This document shows positions 12,409 through 20,887 of a stretch of 64,000 nt of DNA, in pieces (position 1 is the first letter of the stretch; each line of letters starts with the position of its first letter). Origin of the DNA: Kumtagia sp052180275. GTDB lineage: Bacteria; Pseudomonadota; Alphaproteobacteria; Rhizobiales; Rhizobiaceae. Under the pieces are notes generated by a model. The model saw nothing but the letters and a program-made list of their open reading frames with translations. It searched no databases and had not been told where the DNA came from. The DNA is taken from assembly GCF_052180275.1 (NCBI RefSeq), contig NZ_CP197465.1:1116001-1180000 (forward strand), written 5' to 3'. Both the position numbers and the translations under genes were made by a program.

Positions 12409-13461
12409 CTATGCCGCGACCTGACACGCCTCAAAGCTCCTGCGCAGCCGTTCTTCGTCCAGATCGCGGCCGATGAAGACGAGGCGGCTTTCGTGTTTCT
12501 CGTCGTCCTTCCAGGGGCGCTGGTGGTCGCCTTCCATGATCATGTGGACGCCCTGGATGACGTAGCGGTCCGGGTCGTCCTTGAAGGCGATGATGCCCTT
12601 GAGGCGCAGGATATTCGGGCCGTCGTTCTGCGTCACCTTCTCGATCCACGGGAAGAATTTCCGGGAATCCATCTCGCGGCCGCGCAGCGACACCGACTGC
12701 ACCGTCACGTCGTGGATCGGCGACACCGCGCCGTGCTCGTGATGGCCGTGCGCATGATGATCATGATCGTGGTCGCAGTCCGGGCCGCAGACATGGTCGT
12801 GATCATCGGCGTCGAGGAAATGCGGGTCGTTGTCCAGCGCGCGCTTCAGGTCGAAGGCGCCGCGGTCCAGCACGTTGGTGAGGTCGACGCCGGCGCGGGT
12901 GGTGCGGTGGATTTTTGCCGCCGGGTTGATGGCGCGGATCGCCGCTTCGACGTCGTTGAGTTCCTCCGGCGTGACGAGGTCGGTCTTGTTGAGCACGACC
13001 ACGTCGGCGAAGGCGATCTGGTCCTCGGCCTCGCGCGAATCCTTGAGCCTGAGCGGCAGGTGCTTTGCGTCGACCAGGGCGACCACCGCGTCGAGTTTTG
13101 TCTTCTTGCGTACATCCTCGTCCATGAAGAAGGTCTGGGCGACCGGAACCGGGTCGGCGAGGCCGGTGGTCTCCACCACGATGGCGTCGAAGCGGCCGGG
13201 GCGCTTCATCAGGCCTTCGACGACGCGCACCAGATCGCCGCGCACCGTGCAGCAGACGCAGCCATTGTTCATCTCGTAGATCTCCTCGTCGGATTCCACG
13301 ATCAGGTCGTTGTCGATGCCGATTTCGCCGAATTCGTTGACGATGACCGCGTAGCGCTTGCCGTGGTTTTCCGAGAGGATGCGGTTGAGCAGCGTCGTCT
13401 TGCCGGCGCCGAGGTAACCGGTCAGCACGGTTACGGGAATCTGGGTCTGTGCTTCGCTCAT
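12409..13461 (-). CDS. CobW/COG0523 GTPase, putative zinc metallochaperone
   Basis: A 350-residue G3E GTPase. GYLGAGKTT at residues 15-23 is the P-loop, NNGCVCCTV holds the CxCC metal site of the COG0523 family, and VLNKTD gives the guanine specificity motif. A run of His, Asp and Cys (around residues 220-250, including HDHDHHAHGHHEHG) is a typical metal-loading segment of ZigA/YjiA-type zinc chaperones. It is not in a cobalamin operon, so zinc handling is more likely than B12 synthesis. The start at 13461 fits homologues. The ATG at 13527 would add a basic, non-conserved extension. No clear Zur operator is visible upstream. Confidence 0.9.
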   Translation of the reverse strand: MSEAQTQIPVTVLTGYLGAGKTTLLNRILSENHGKRYAVIVNEFGEIGIDNDLIVESDEEIYEMNNGCVCCTVRGDLVRVVEGLMKRPGRFDAIVVETTGLADPVPVAQTFFMDEDVRKKTKLDAVVALVDAKHLPLRLKDSREAEDQIAFADVVVLNKTDLVTPEELNDVEAAIRAINPAAKIHRTTRAGVDLTNVLDRGAFDLKRALDNDPHFLDADDHDHVCGPDCDHDHDHHAHGHHEHGAVSPIHDVTVQSVSLRGREMDSRKFFPWIEKVTQNDGPNILRLKGIIAFKDDPDRYVIQGVHMIMEGDHQRPWKDDEKHESRLVFIGRDLDEERLRRSFEACQVAA

Positions 13462-13615
13462 GGGAGGCCTCGAAGGATTTTTAGTGTGCCGCATATAGGG
13501 CTCCGCGCGTCGGATTGCACGTCTCAATCGGGTTGCTCGGCATGGGCCAGGGCAATGGCTTGAACCAAGCCTGGTATCGGTCCTCCCGGTCGCCCGCCTT
13601 TCCGCCGGATTCGCT

Positions 13616-13789
13616 GCCCCTCATCGCCCTGCCGGGCACTTCTCCCCGTGAAGAACGGGGAGAAGTTGCGCCGCCGTCAATGATTTCGCTAACCAAAACT
13701 GGCACAGGAAGGGCAGAACGCTGCGGCCAGCGTCCTTCGGACCTCCCCGTTCTTCACGGGGAGAAGTGCCCGGCAGGGCGATGAGGGGC
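13616..13789. repeat. Long palindromic intergenic element, copy A
   Basis: Two 47-base arms, 13616-13662 and 13743-13789, are reverse complements of each other (left arm begins GCCCCTCATCGCCCTGCCGG) and flank a core of about 80 bases. Each arm also holds a small hairpin around CTCCCCGT/ACGGGGAG. The element fills most of the 442-base gap between the cobW start and the next gene, where I see no coding sequence. A partial copy lies at 14999-15047. Confidence 0.9.
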
Positions 13790-13903
13790 GGCAACACCCT
13801 TTCAGGCGATTGACTTGGGATAAGCGCCATCGCCGCCGCGCCGCGAAAAAATCCGCTGCGGCCGTCGATGCCTGGCTTTTCGCGTCCGGCGGGCCGCCGC
13901 GCG

Positions 13904-14818
13904 TCAGGACGTGTCGAGCGCGTATCGTGCCAGCGCATGGGCGTGCGCCAGAATCTCGTCGATCTCGCGGATTTTTCGGGGATGGTCGGCGGATGGCGCG
14001 TAGCGGGACAGCCGCCCGCCCGGCGGGCGCCCTGGCCGCAGCGGCGAGATGCGCCGGAACCGAACGGTGGCGGGTTGTTGCTGCGCGGCGTCGTTGCGCG
14101 CCTTCCAGCGGGCGAAACGCTTCGCCTGGCCTGTCAGGTCGTCGAGGGCCTCGGCCAGTGCGGCGAGGCGCTGGCCGAGGCGCACGGCATCGACCGGATC
14201 GTCGGGCGAGGGCGGTGCCGGAAAACAGGACGGCTCGCTGACGCCGGGAAACAGGATGCGCGGGGCGACGCGGTCGGGCACAAGGGGGCGAAAGCCGCGG
14301 AACGGACGTTTCAGCGGATCGAGCAGCGACAGGCGGAATTTTCGCGGGCGGGCGGCGCGCAGGGCGGCGGCTCTCTTCGCGGCGGCGGCGCGAGCAAGAT
14401 CGGCGCGCGACAGGGTGACGGCGATACCGAAGCGGCGCAGCAGCGGCGCCGGGTCAACGGGTTTTGGCTTGCGCGGGCGTAGTGGCGGCAACACCACAAC
14501 GATCCCGCGCGGCGCCGCGATGATCAGCCGCCGCGCGGCGGCTTCGGCCGGATGCAGCAGCTTCAGGATCGCGCGGTGGAGCCTGCGGGGCAGAGTGAAT
14601 GCCGGGGACGGTGCCGAGTCAAGCACCGGTGACAGTAGCGGCGTAAGTGCCGGGGACAGTTTACTTTTTTCGGCCCGTGCGACATCTGTAGCGCTGCGAC
14701 CTTCCTGCCGAAAGAAAGTAAACTGTCCCCCATCGCCAAGCCCGGCCATGGCGAGAAGCGAGACGAGGATGCGCTTCAGCGCCTCGCGGTTTTTCTCGAT
14801 TGCCGCACTCCCGTCCAT
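13904..14818 (-). CDS. Conserved hypothetical basic proline-rich protein, carrying an embedded repeat
   Basis: A 304-residue protein rich in Arg, Pro and Ala. Its N-terminal helix (IEKNREALKRILVSLLAMAG) and later segments (PAEAAARRLIIAAPRG, LLDPLKRPFRGF, DDPVDAVRLGQRLAALAEAL, ISPLRPGRPPGG) agree with a family I recall from Mesorhizobium genomes, where it has no known function. The ATG at 14818 follows GGAG. An upstream ATG at 14920 has no such support. There is no signal peptide or clear membrane segment. About residues 30-56 are encoded by an inverted-repeat element (14652-14730) that kept the frame open, so this stretch is probably not part of the ancestral protein. Confidence 0.68.
   Translation of the reverse strand: MDGSAAIEKNREALKRILVSLLAMAGLGDGGQFTFFRQEGRSATDVARAEKSKLSPALTPLLSPVLDSAPSPAFTLPRRLHRAILKLLHPAEAAARRLIIAAPRGIVVVLPPLRPRKPKPVDPAPLLRRFGIAVTLSRADLARAAAAKRAAALRAARPRKFRLSLLDPLKRPFRGFRPLVPDRVAPRILFPGVSEPSCFPAPPSPDDPVDAVRLGQRLAALAEALDDLTGQAKRFARWKARNDAAQQQPATVRFRRISPLRPGRPPGGRLSRYAPSADHPRKIREIDEILAHAHALARYALDTS
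14652..14730. repeat. Short inverted-repeat element (GGGGACAGTTTACTT type), copy 1, inside a gene
   Basis: GGGGACAGTTTACTTTTTTC at the left and its near-complement ending in AAAGTAAACTGTCCCC at the right enclose a loop of about 35 bases. A second copy with the same ends lies at 54709-54785. The layout is REP/MITE-like. This copy lies within the coding frame of the hypothetical gene around it. Decayed pieces of a similar GCCGGGGAC motif occur just upstream at 14598-14650. Confidence 0.85.
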
Positions 14819-15395
14819 CGCCGTCTCCGTTCCAGCACACGCGGCATTGTCGCTCCGCTCGGAAGGACGGGGAAATTTCTCCGGAAAATAATCCTGACGG
14901 ACGCTTGCAAGGATCGACATCGAGTGACAGTCAGGGCATACTATCCTTTTGAAATCTCACGATAAAACCGAGGATTGTCGACTGTGGCGGTCAACGCCGC
15001 CCCTCATCGCCCTGCCGGGCACTTCTCCCCGTAAAACGGGGAGAAGGACGCCTCGGCCGCCAATTTCGCCAATCGACAGCGTTGGCGATGGACGAAATCC
15101 TGACGGCCGGCAGGCAGGGGCGCTGGCGGTCAAGACAAGCAGCTGTTGGCGACGCGCAGCCAGTCGCGTCGTGCTCGGCGGATGACATCGAATGGCGTCG
15201 GCGGGTCATTCGTAGGCGAAGCCGGCCCGACCTGCCCGGGCCCACCGCCGAAACTTCCGGCCGGTGGCTCCCGCAACTGTCATGCAATTGTTAAGAACGT
15301 CTGTCATTAGCCGTTCTGCCGAATTCGGTTGCCGGCAAACTTTATGCCGGCGATGGCCGGGCGCCGGCGTGGTGACTTCGCTGAGGGAGCGGAAA
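14819..15395. other. Intergenic region with a partial palindromic element and the marR promoter
   Basis: This 577-base stretch between divergent genes has no convincing gene. 14999-15047 is a half copy of the long palindromic element (it starts GCCCCTCATCGCCCTGCCGG, with its own ACGGGGAGAAG hairpin). Its distal arm is lost or degraded. The following CGCCAATCGACAGCGTTGGC matches the core of the copy at 26048-26205. An AT-richer part at 15280-15350 (CATGCAATTGTTAAGAACG) is the likeliest place for the marR promoter and any autoregulatory site. Confidence 0.6.
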
Positions 15396-15866
15396 ATGGC
15401 CAGGACCAACAGAAGCGCGACGATGGGGCGGCTGCATTCGACGGCGCGGCTGGCGCGGACCGCGCTGGCGGCAAGGCTGCTGACGCACGGTTTCTACGCA
15501 GGGCAGGACCAGATCATGCTGGCGCTCGACCGCGAGGACGGGCAGACGCCCGGGCAGCTCGCGATGCGCATCGGCGTGCGGCCGCCGACCATCACCAAGA
15601 CGATCAACCGGCTGCAGACGCAGGGTTTTCTCGACAAGCGCGCGTCGGAGACGGATGCGCGGCAGGCGCACATCTTCCTGACCGAGACCGGCCGCGATGC
15701 GATCCGCGACATCGAGAAGTCGGTGCGCAAGACCGAGAAACAGGCGTTCAAGGGCCTGGACAAGAAGGACCAGAAAGCGCTGGTCAAGCTTCTGTCGCGC
15801 ATCGAATCCAATCTCTCCGATCTGACCGTCATCGTCGCGGACGACGAGGACGACGCCGACGATTGA
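15396..15866 (+). CDS. MarR family transcriptional regulator
   Basis: A 156-residue winged-helix regulator. The recognition helix region is GQLAMRIGVRPPTITKTINRLQTQGFL near residues 52-78. It is followed by a wing with the conserved DARQAHIFLTETGR. The C-terminus ends in an acidic tail (DDEDDADD). The ATG at 15396 follows GGGAGCGGAA. Longer readings upstream lack a ribosome-binding site. The next gene downstream, a DMT exporter, is separated by 110 bases and could be its target, though divergent autoregulation is equally plausible. Confidence 0.9.
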   Translation: MARTNRSATMGRLHSTARLARTALAARLLTHGFYAGQDQIMLALDREDGQTPGQLAMRIGVRPPTITKTINRLQTQGFLDKRASETDARQAHIFLTETGRDAIRDIEKSVRKTEKQAFKGLDKKDQKALVKLLSRIESNLSDLTVIVADDEDDADD

Positions 15867-15976
15867 GGGTCGGCCCCCGACAATTTCGGGCCGTCGCCGC
15901 ATTGCGGCTTGCGTGCGTGTCGCGCATGGCCCAAAAGCCTGCGAGAACCTCCCAAGTTCACGACCGGCCCTGACTG

Positions 15977-16918
15977 TTGAAACCGCCTTCCGCCAAGCAT
16001 GAAGCCGCGACGCCTGTCGCGGCGATCCTGTTCGTTTTCCTGACAGGTGTGCTGTTCACTGTCCTCGACACGAGTGCGAAATATCTCGTGCTGTCGGGCA
16101 TGTCTGCGCCGTTCGTCGCCTGGGCGCGCTTCGCCGGCCATGCGCTGCTGGCGGTCATCCTGCTGCGTGGCTGGAAGGGCCCGGAGATGTTCCGGGTCGT
16201 CTCCTTGCCCCTGCAGGTGCTGCGCGGGCTCTGCCTGCTCGGCTCGACCGTCTGCAATTTCGCGGCGCTGCTGACGCTGCAACTGGCCGAAACCTCCGCA
16301 ATCTATTTCTCGGCACCGATGCTGACCATCGCGCTCGCCGGCCCGCTGCTCGGCGAATGGGCGGGATGGCGGCGCTGGCTGGCGGTGCTGGCCGGCTTCA
16401 TCGGCGTGCTGGTGATCACCCGGCCCGGCTACGGCGCCTTCGGCATCGGCCATGTGTTCGCGCTGGGTGCCGTGGCCTGCAACTGCTTCTACGTGATCCT
16501 GACGCGGCTGATGTCGGCCACCGAGACGCCGGCAAGCCTGATCTTCTATTCGGCGCTGGCGCCGGCCGTGCTGATGCTTCCGGTCGTCCCATTCACCATT
16601 TCCGCGCCGCCGAGCCCGTTGCAAGGGGTTCTGCTCCTGATGCTCGGCCTGTTCGGCGGGCTGGGGCACTGGTTCCTGATCAAGGCCTACAGGCTGGCGA
16701 CCACGACCGCGCTGGCGCCCTATCCGTATCTGCAGATGGTCTGGATGATCGCGGCGGGCTATCTGGTGTTCGGGCAGTTGCCCGACCGCTGGACGCTGGC
16801 GGGCACCGCGATCATCGTCGCCAGCGGGCTCTACATCATCCACCGCGAGCACCGGCTGCGCCTCAAGAACCGGACTTCGCCCAACGCCGACACGGCCGAT
16901 CTGGCCGGGAAGCTGTGA
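15977..16918 (+). CDS. EamA/DMT family transporter
   Basis: A 313-residue inner-membrane protein with ten hydrophobic helices arranged as two EamA halves: TVLDTSAKYLVLSG begins the first, and LMSATETPASLIFYSAL near residue 180 begins the second. Members export or import metabolites such as amino acids, purines or SAM, and the substrate is not readable here. The only start upstream of the first helix is TTG at 15977. The C-terminal tail after residue 290 is hydrophilic and basic. It lies between the marR and lacI regulators. Confidence 0.88.
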   Translation: MKPPSAKHEAATPVAAILFVFLTGVLFTVLDTSAKYLVLSGMSAPFVAWARFAGHALLAVILLRGWKGPEMFRVVSLPLQVLRGLCLLGSTVCNFAALLTLQLAETSAIYFSAPMLTIALAGPLLGEWAGWRRWLAVLAGFIGVLVITRPGYGAFGIGHVFALGAVACNCFYVILTRLMSATETPASLIFYSALAPAVLMLPVVPFTISAPPSPLQGVLLLMLGLFGGLGHWFLIKAYRLATTTALAPYPYLQMVWMIAAGYLVFGQLPDRWTLAGTAIIVASGLYIIHREHRLRLKNRTSPNADTADLAGKL

Positions 16919-16960
16919 ATAATCGCTTTGAACACCGGGAAAACGGTGGCATAAGCGCCG

Positions 16961-16975
16961 TTTAAACAGTTTAAA
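16961..16975. promoter_or_regulatory. Candidate LacI-family operator
   Basis: TTTAAACAGTTTAAA is a near-perfect 15-base palindrome centred on 16968, in an otherwise GC-rich background. It lies 33 bases before the likely start of the LacI-type regulator, the expected place for an autoregulatory operator. The assignment rests on position and symmetry only. Confidence 0.5.
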
Positions 16976-17007
16976 TCGATTGTTCCGCGGCACTTGGGGA
17001 GGGCGCG

Positions 17008-18027
17008 CTGGCCCAGAAGATCAGGCTTTCAACGATCGCCGACGCCCTCGGGGTCTCGACGGCGACCGTGTCGCTGGCGCTGCGGGACAGCCCGCTGGTG
17101 GCCGATTCGACACGCGACCGCATCAAGGACCATGCCCGCGCGGTCGGCTATATCTACAACCGCCGCGCCGCCAGCCTGCGGACATCGCGCTCCGGCATCG
17201 TCGGCGTCGTCGTGCACGACATCATGAACCCGTTCTTCGCCGAAATCCTGCGCTCGATCGAGAGCGAGCTGGACCGCAGCCGGCAAACCTTCATCCTCTC
17301 CAACCACTACGACCAACTGGAGAAGCAGCGCACCTTCATCGACACGCTGCTGCAGCTCGGCGCCGACGGGGTGATCATGTCGCCGGCCATCGGCACGCCG
17401 CCCGAGGACATTTTGATGGCCGAGGAGAACGGCCTGCCGGCGGTGCTGATCGCGCGCACCGTCGAGGGCGCGGCGGTGCCGGTGTTCCGCGGCGACGACG
17501 CCTATGGCACGGCGCTGGCGACCAACCATCTGATCTCGCTCGGCCATACGCGCATCTCGATGATCGGTGGGACCGACCAGACCTCGACCGGCCGCGACCG
17601 CTACCAGGGCTATGTGAACGCCATGGACCGGGCCGGATTGCAGGTGAACCCCTCCTGGCGCATCGCCGGGCCGCGTACGAAGCAGGCGGGCTTCGAGGCG
17701 GCGAGCCAGTTCCTGGCGCTGAAGGACAAGCCGACCGCGGCCTGCTGCTGGAACGACCTCGTCGCCATCGGGCTGATGAACGGCATTGCGCGCGCCGGGC
17801 TGGTGCCGGGCGTCGATATCTCCGTCACTGGCTACGACGACCTGGAAGAAGCGGCGATCGCCACGCCGGCGCTGACGACGGTGTGGAACGGCCAGCGCGA
17901 GGTGGGCCGGCGCGCGGCGCGCGCGCTGCTCGACAAGCTGAACGGCACGGCGGTGCGCGCCTCGCAGGAACTGATCAAGCCGGAACTGCATGTCCGCCAG
18001 TCGACAGGGCGCCCGCGCGAGCGCTGA
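17008..18027 (+). CDS. LacI family transcriptional regulator, CTG start
   Basis: A 339-residue repressor with an N-terminal helix-turn-helix (STIADALGVSTATVSLALRD) and a periplasmic-binding-protein-like sensor domain starting at GIVGVVVHDIMNPFF near residue 62. The frame contains no ATG, GTG or TTG upstream of the helix-turn-helix. The only start that keeps this domain intact is CTG at 17008, four bases after GGGGAGGG. A later GTG at 17068 would remove the first DNA-binding helix and is unlikely. The 2-hydroxyacid dehydrogenase gene follows after 43 bases and is probably in the same transcript and under its control. Confidence 0.87.
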   Translation: MAQKIRLSTIADALGVSTATVSLALRDSPLVADSTRDRIKDHARAVGYIYNRRAASLRTSRSGIVGVVVHDIMNPFFAEILRSIESELDRSRQTFILSNHYDQLEKQRTFIDTLLQLGADGVIMSPAIGTPPEDILMAEENGLPAVLIARTVEGAAVPVFRGDDAYGTALATNHLISLGHTRISMIGGTDQTSTGRDRYQGYVNAMDRAGLQVNPSWRIAGPRTKQAGFEAASQFLALKDKPTAACCWNDLVAIGLMNGIARAGLVPGVDISVTGYDDLEEAAIATPALTTVWNGQREVGRRAARALLDKLNGTAVRASQELIKPELHVRQSTGRPRER

Positions 18028-18070
18028 TCGATTTTCCTCCCCTTTTCAAAACCTTCCGCAGGACCCGACC

Positions 18071-19054
18071 ATGGCCGAGCCGCTTTCCGATGTGACGATC
18101 CTTGTTCCTGGCGGCATGCATGAGCGCGCATTGGCGCGGCTGGGCGACACGTTCCGCCTTGTCCGCATCGAGCGGCCCGATGCCGCGCTGATTACTGACC
18201 AGCTTCGCGCTTCGGTGCGCGGCGTCGCCAGCGTGGCGGGCGCGAATGCGGCGTTCATCGATGCGCTGCCGAATGTGGAAATCATCGCGAATTTCGGCGT
18301 CGGCTATGACGGCGTCGATGCAAAACATGCGGCGACGCGCGGCGTAATGGTCACCAATACGCCGGATGTGCTCACCGAGGAGGTCGCCGACACGGCGCTC
18401 GGGCTGCTGCTCAACACGCTGCGCGAGTTTTCACGCGCCGAGCGCTGGCTGCGCGACGGGCGCTGGGTGAAGGACGGGCCATATCCGCTGACGCGCGCCA
18501 CGCTGCGCGGCCGAAAAATCGGCATCCTCGGCATGGGCCGGATCGGCAAGGCGATCGCCAGGCGGCTGGAAGGGTTCGGCGTGCCGATCGCCTATCACAA
18601 CCGGCGGCCCGTCGACGGTCTCGCCTATCCGTATTTCGACACGCTGGAGGGGCTGGCGCGCGAGGTCGACACGCTGATCTCGATCATGCCGGGCGGCGCG
18701 GCGACGGAGAAGATGATCGGCGCCACGGTATTTTCGGCACTTGGGCCGGACGGCGTGTTCATCAATGTCGGCCGCGGCAGCACGGTCGACGAGGAGGCGC
18801 TGGCGGCAGCACTCGCCGGCGGTACGATTTTGGCGGCCGGCCTCGACGTGTTTGCGCGCGAGCCGCATGTGCCGCAGGCGCTGCTCGACCTGCCCAACGC
18901 CACGCTGCTGCCGCATGTCGGCTCGGCCTCGGTGCATACGCGCAACGCCATGGCCGACCTAGTCGTCGACAATCTGATCTCGTGGTTTTCCAAGGGAAAG
19001 CCGCTGACCGGCGTGCCGGAGACGGCGCAGGTGAAAAGCTCGTCGCGAAAGTAA
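18071..19054 (+). CDS. D-2-hydroxyacid dehydrogenase, probably glyoxylate/hydroxypyruvate reductase
   Basis: A 327-residue NAD(P)-dependent dehydrogenase. The nucleotide-binding motif is GILGMGRIGKAIARRL near residues 148-163. The FGVGYDGVD signature lies near 75, the catalytic arginine in INVGRGSTVDEEAL near 232, glutamate in DVFAREPHVP near 265 and histidine in LLPHVGSA near 284. A basic residue after the glycine motif (YHNRRPV) suggests NADPH preference. The ATG at 18071 matches family length. Cotranscription with the LacI regulator suggests induction by a sugar-acid-like metabolite. Its product, glycerate, would suit the glycerate kinase at 3.3 kb. Confidence 0.88.
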   Translation: MAEPLSDVTILVPGGMHERALARLGDTFRLVRIERPDAALITDQLRASVRGVASVAGANAAFIDALPNVEIIANFGVGYDGVDAKHAATRGVMVTNTPDVLTEEVADTALGLLLNTLREFSRAERWLRDGRWVKDGPYPLTRATLRGRKIGILGMGRIGKAIARRLEGFGVPIAYHNRRPVDGLAYPYFDTLEGLAREVDTLISIMPGGAATEKMIGATVFSALGPDGVFINVGRGSTVDEEALAAALAGGTILAAGLDVFAREPHVPQALLDLPNATLLPHVGSASVHTRNAMADLVVDNLISWFSKGKPLTGVPETAQVKSSSRK

Positions 19055-19068
19055 GAGAAAATCGAGCT

Positions 19069-19542
19069 CTAGGCCTTGCCCAGATGCTTCGGCCAGAAAT
19101 CCAGATGGACTTCGGCGGCCGCGTCTTCGAGGTTCGTCGGGCCGACCACCGTGACGGTGCGCGCGCCGGTTTGTAATATCGCCCGGCTCGGCACGTTCAA
19201 CCCGATCCCGGCGATCTTGCCGAGCCGCGTTTCCGAGCACGCAAACACCATGCGCCCGATGCCCGACCAGTAAATCGCCCCTGAGCACATCGCGCACGGT
19301 TCCGTGCTGGTGTAGAGCGTGCAGCCGGCGAGAAACGCGGTGTCGTAATGCTGCGCCGCCAGTTTGACCAGGTTCATCTCGGCGTGGTTCGTCATGTCGT
19401 GGCCGGTGAAGACGCTGTTTTCGGCGCGCAGGATGACTTCGCCGTCCTTCACCAGAACCGAGCCGAACGGCTCGTTGCCGTGTTCCACTGCCGATTTCGA
19501 GAGCGCAATCGCCTCATGCAAAAACGGCTCGTGGTTTTCCAT
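19069..19542 (-). CDS. Nucleoside/nucleobase deaminase (CDA superfamily, guanine-deaminase-like)
   Basis: This 157-residue zinc hydrolase has the TadA/GuaD-type motifs: HAEMNLV (zinc histidine and catalytic glutamate, near residue 53) and TEPCAMCSGAIYWSG (two zinc cysteines, near 82-85). The length and the C-terminal EVHLDFWPKHLG region fit small bacterial guanine or nucleoside deaminases better than tRNA deaminase TadA, which lacks that tail. GGGGGAAG precedes the ATG at 19542. It converges on the hydroxyacid dehydrogenase. With the amidohydrolase guaD at 1.3 kb, the window could encode two unrelated guanine deaminases. Confidence 0.85.
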   Translation of the reverse strand: MENHEPFLHEAIALSKSAVEHGNEPFGSVLVKDGEVILRAENSVFTGHDMTNHAEMNLVKLAAQHYDTAFLAGCTLYTSTEPCAMCSGAIYWSGIGRMVFACSETRLGKIAGIGLNVPSRAILQTGARTVTVVGPTNLEDAAAEVHLDFWPKHLGKA

Positions 19543-19688
19543 CAGGACTTCCCCCGCCAACCTAGTGCGGGATGATCTTGTCTTGAATCGGAGGGATTTC
19601 CAAGGGGCCGCAGACCGGATTCGTGCCGACCATCTGCTCATCGAGCCGCCATCTTCCGGCTCCAATCGATGCGTTATCCGCCAGACTG

Positions 19689-20459
19689 CTACTCCGCCGC
19701 CGTCCGCAGCCCGAGTTTTGCCGCCGCATGGCCGCGCACCGCGTCGCCGAAGGCCTGGAAAACCTTCGCCGAAATGGAATCGCTGTGCACCCAGTATTCC
19801 GGGTGCCACTGCACGCCCACGGCGAAGGCGCGCGCATCCCTGGCCGATACCGCCTCGACCGTTCCGTCCTCGGCGACCGCCTCGACCTGCAGCAGCGGGC
19901 CGAGTTGTCCCACGCCCTGGCGGTGCACGGAATTGACCAGAATCTCGCCGGCGCCGAACACGCCGGCAAGGCAGGTGCCGGGCTTGATCGACACGGTCTG
20001 GCGGATGGCGAAGCGTTCGTCCTGGTTGTCGCTGACGGGTGCGCGATGGTCGAGCGAACCGGGCCGCTCCTGCAATTCGGTGGCGAGCGTGCCGCCAAGC
20101 GCCACGTTCATCTCCTGGATGCCGCGGCAGATGGCGAGCAACGGTACGCCGCGCTCGATCGCCCGGCGGATCAGCGGCAGGGTGGTGGCGTCGCGGGCGT
20201 GGTCGTAGGGGCCGTTGGCCTCGCTGGCGTCGCCGCCATAGAGCGAGGGATGCACGTTGGACTTCGAACCGGTGATCATCACGCCGTCGACCGAATCGAG
20301 CAGGCTGTCGAGATCGAGCCGGTCGCCGAAGGAGGGGACAAGGACGGGGAATACGCCGGCGCCGGCGATCGCCGCTTCCAGATACTGCTGCGGGGCCGCG
20401 TGCCAGGTGTAATTGTCGAACTGGCGGACATCGGTGGAGACGGCGACGAGCGGTTGCAT
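19689..20459 (-). CDS. Gamma-glutamyl-gamma-aminobutyrate hydrolase family protein (peptidase C26)
   Basis: A 256-residue class I glutamine-amidotransferase-like hydrolase. The nucleophile cysteine is in LLAICRGIQEMN near residue 110. The histidine and glutamate partners are in GVQWHPEYW near 220. The oxyanion region is GVMITGSKSNVHPS near 60. Such enzymes release GABA or similar acids from gamma-glutamyl conjugates in putrescine catabolism. It could complete the route started by the ligase at 7.4 kb, although the genes lie 11 kb apart. It is followed on the same strand by the nucleobase deaminase 146 bases later. Confidence 0.9.
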   Translation of the reverse strand: MQPLVAVSTDVRQFDNYTWHAAPQQYLEAAIAGAGVFPVLVPSFGDRLDLDSLLDSVDGVMITGSKSNVHPSLYGGDASEANGPYDHARDATTLPLIRRAIERGVPLLAICRGIQEMNVALGGTLATELQERPGSLDHRAPVSDNQDERFAIRQTVSIKPGTCLAGVFGAGEILVNSVHRQGVGQLGPLLQVEAVAEDGTVEAVSARDARAFAVGVQWHPEYWVHSDSISAKVFQAFGDAVRGHAAAKLGLRTAAE

Positions 20460-20887
20460 CGGCTGGGGCTTTCGTGGGCAGTCGAAGGATTGCGTATAAA
20501 ATAGGCGATGGAAGGGCGGATTGCCAAGGGCCGTCGATGTGGCGGAAACCGGGGGGCGGCGAAGCGTGCAACTAAAGTCGCAGGCGGCTTGGAGCGATCC
20601 GGAATTTGTCGCATCGGACGCGGATTCGAGGCTTTCGTGCGCTGGACACGGCTTCGACCGCGTGTATTGTGCGAAGTCTACAGCTGAGGAAAATCAACAG
20701 TTTCCTTTAGGGCATGTCGTGATTCCAGGTAATGCTGGCTTGCAAATGTCGGTTTCTGCGCTTCCGGTGTTCGTGTACCCAGACGTACGCGGCGCGCCGG
20801 TCTCGCAAGCCCGCCATTCTCGGATCGGCCTGACTGTTTTCCCGATACCCTAGATACCATCCCCCAAGATCCGGATCGGAGGAATTC
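20460..20887. other. Divergent intergenic region, no gene seen
   Basis: This 428-base gap separates the C26 hydrolase from the TRAP binding-protein gene and must hold promoters for both. An open frame from 20521 to 20853 has no family resemblance and no ribosome-binding site, and I reject it. I see no clear operator. GGAGGA at 20878-20883 is the ribosome-binding site of the TRAP gene. Confidence 0.55.

Noticed and set aside
12720..12830. Tandem CATGAT/GTGATC-like pattern suggesting a DNA repeat
   Set aside because: It encodes the His/Asp-rich metal-binding segment of CobW and needs no other explanation.
13616..13789. CRISPR-like repeat arrangement
   Set aside because: There are only two arms in inverted orientation, without regularly spaced direct repeats or spacers.
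20521..20853. Open frame of 110 codons in the gap before the TRAP receptor gene
   Set aside because: No ribosome-binding site, no recognisable domain and a composition like non-coding shadow frames.
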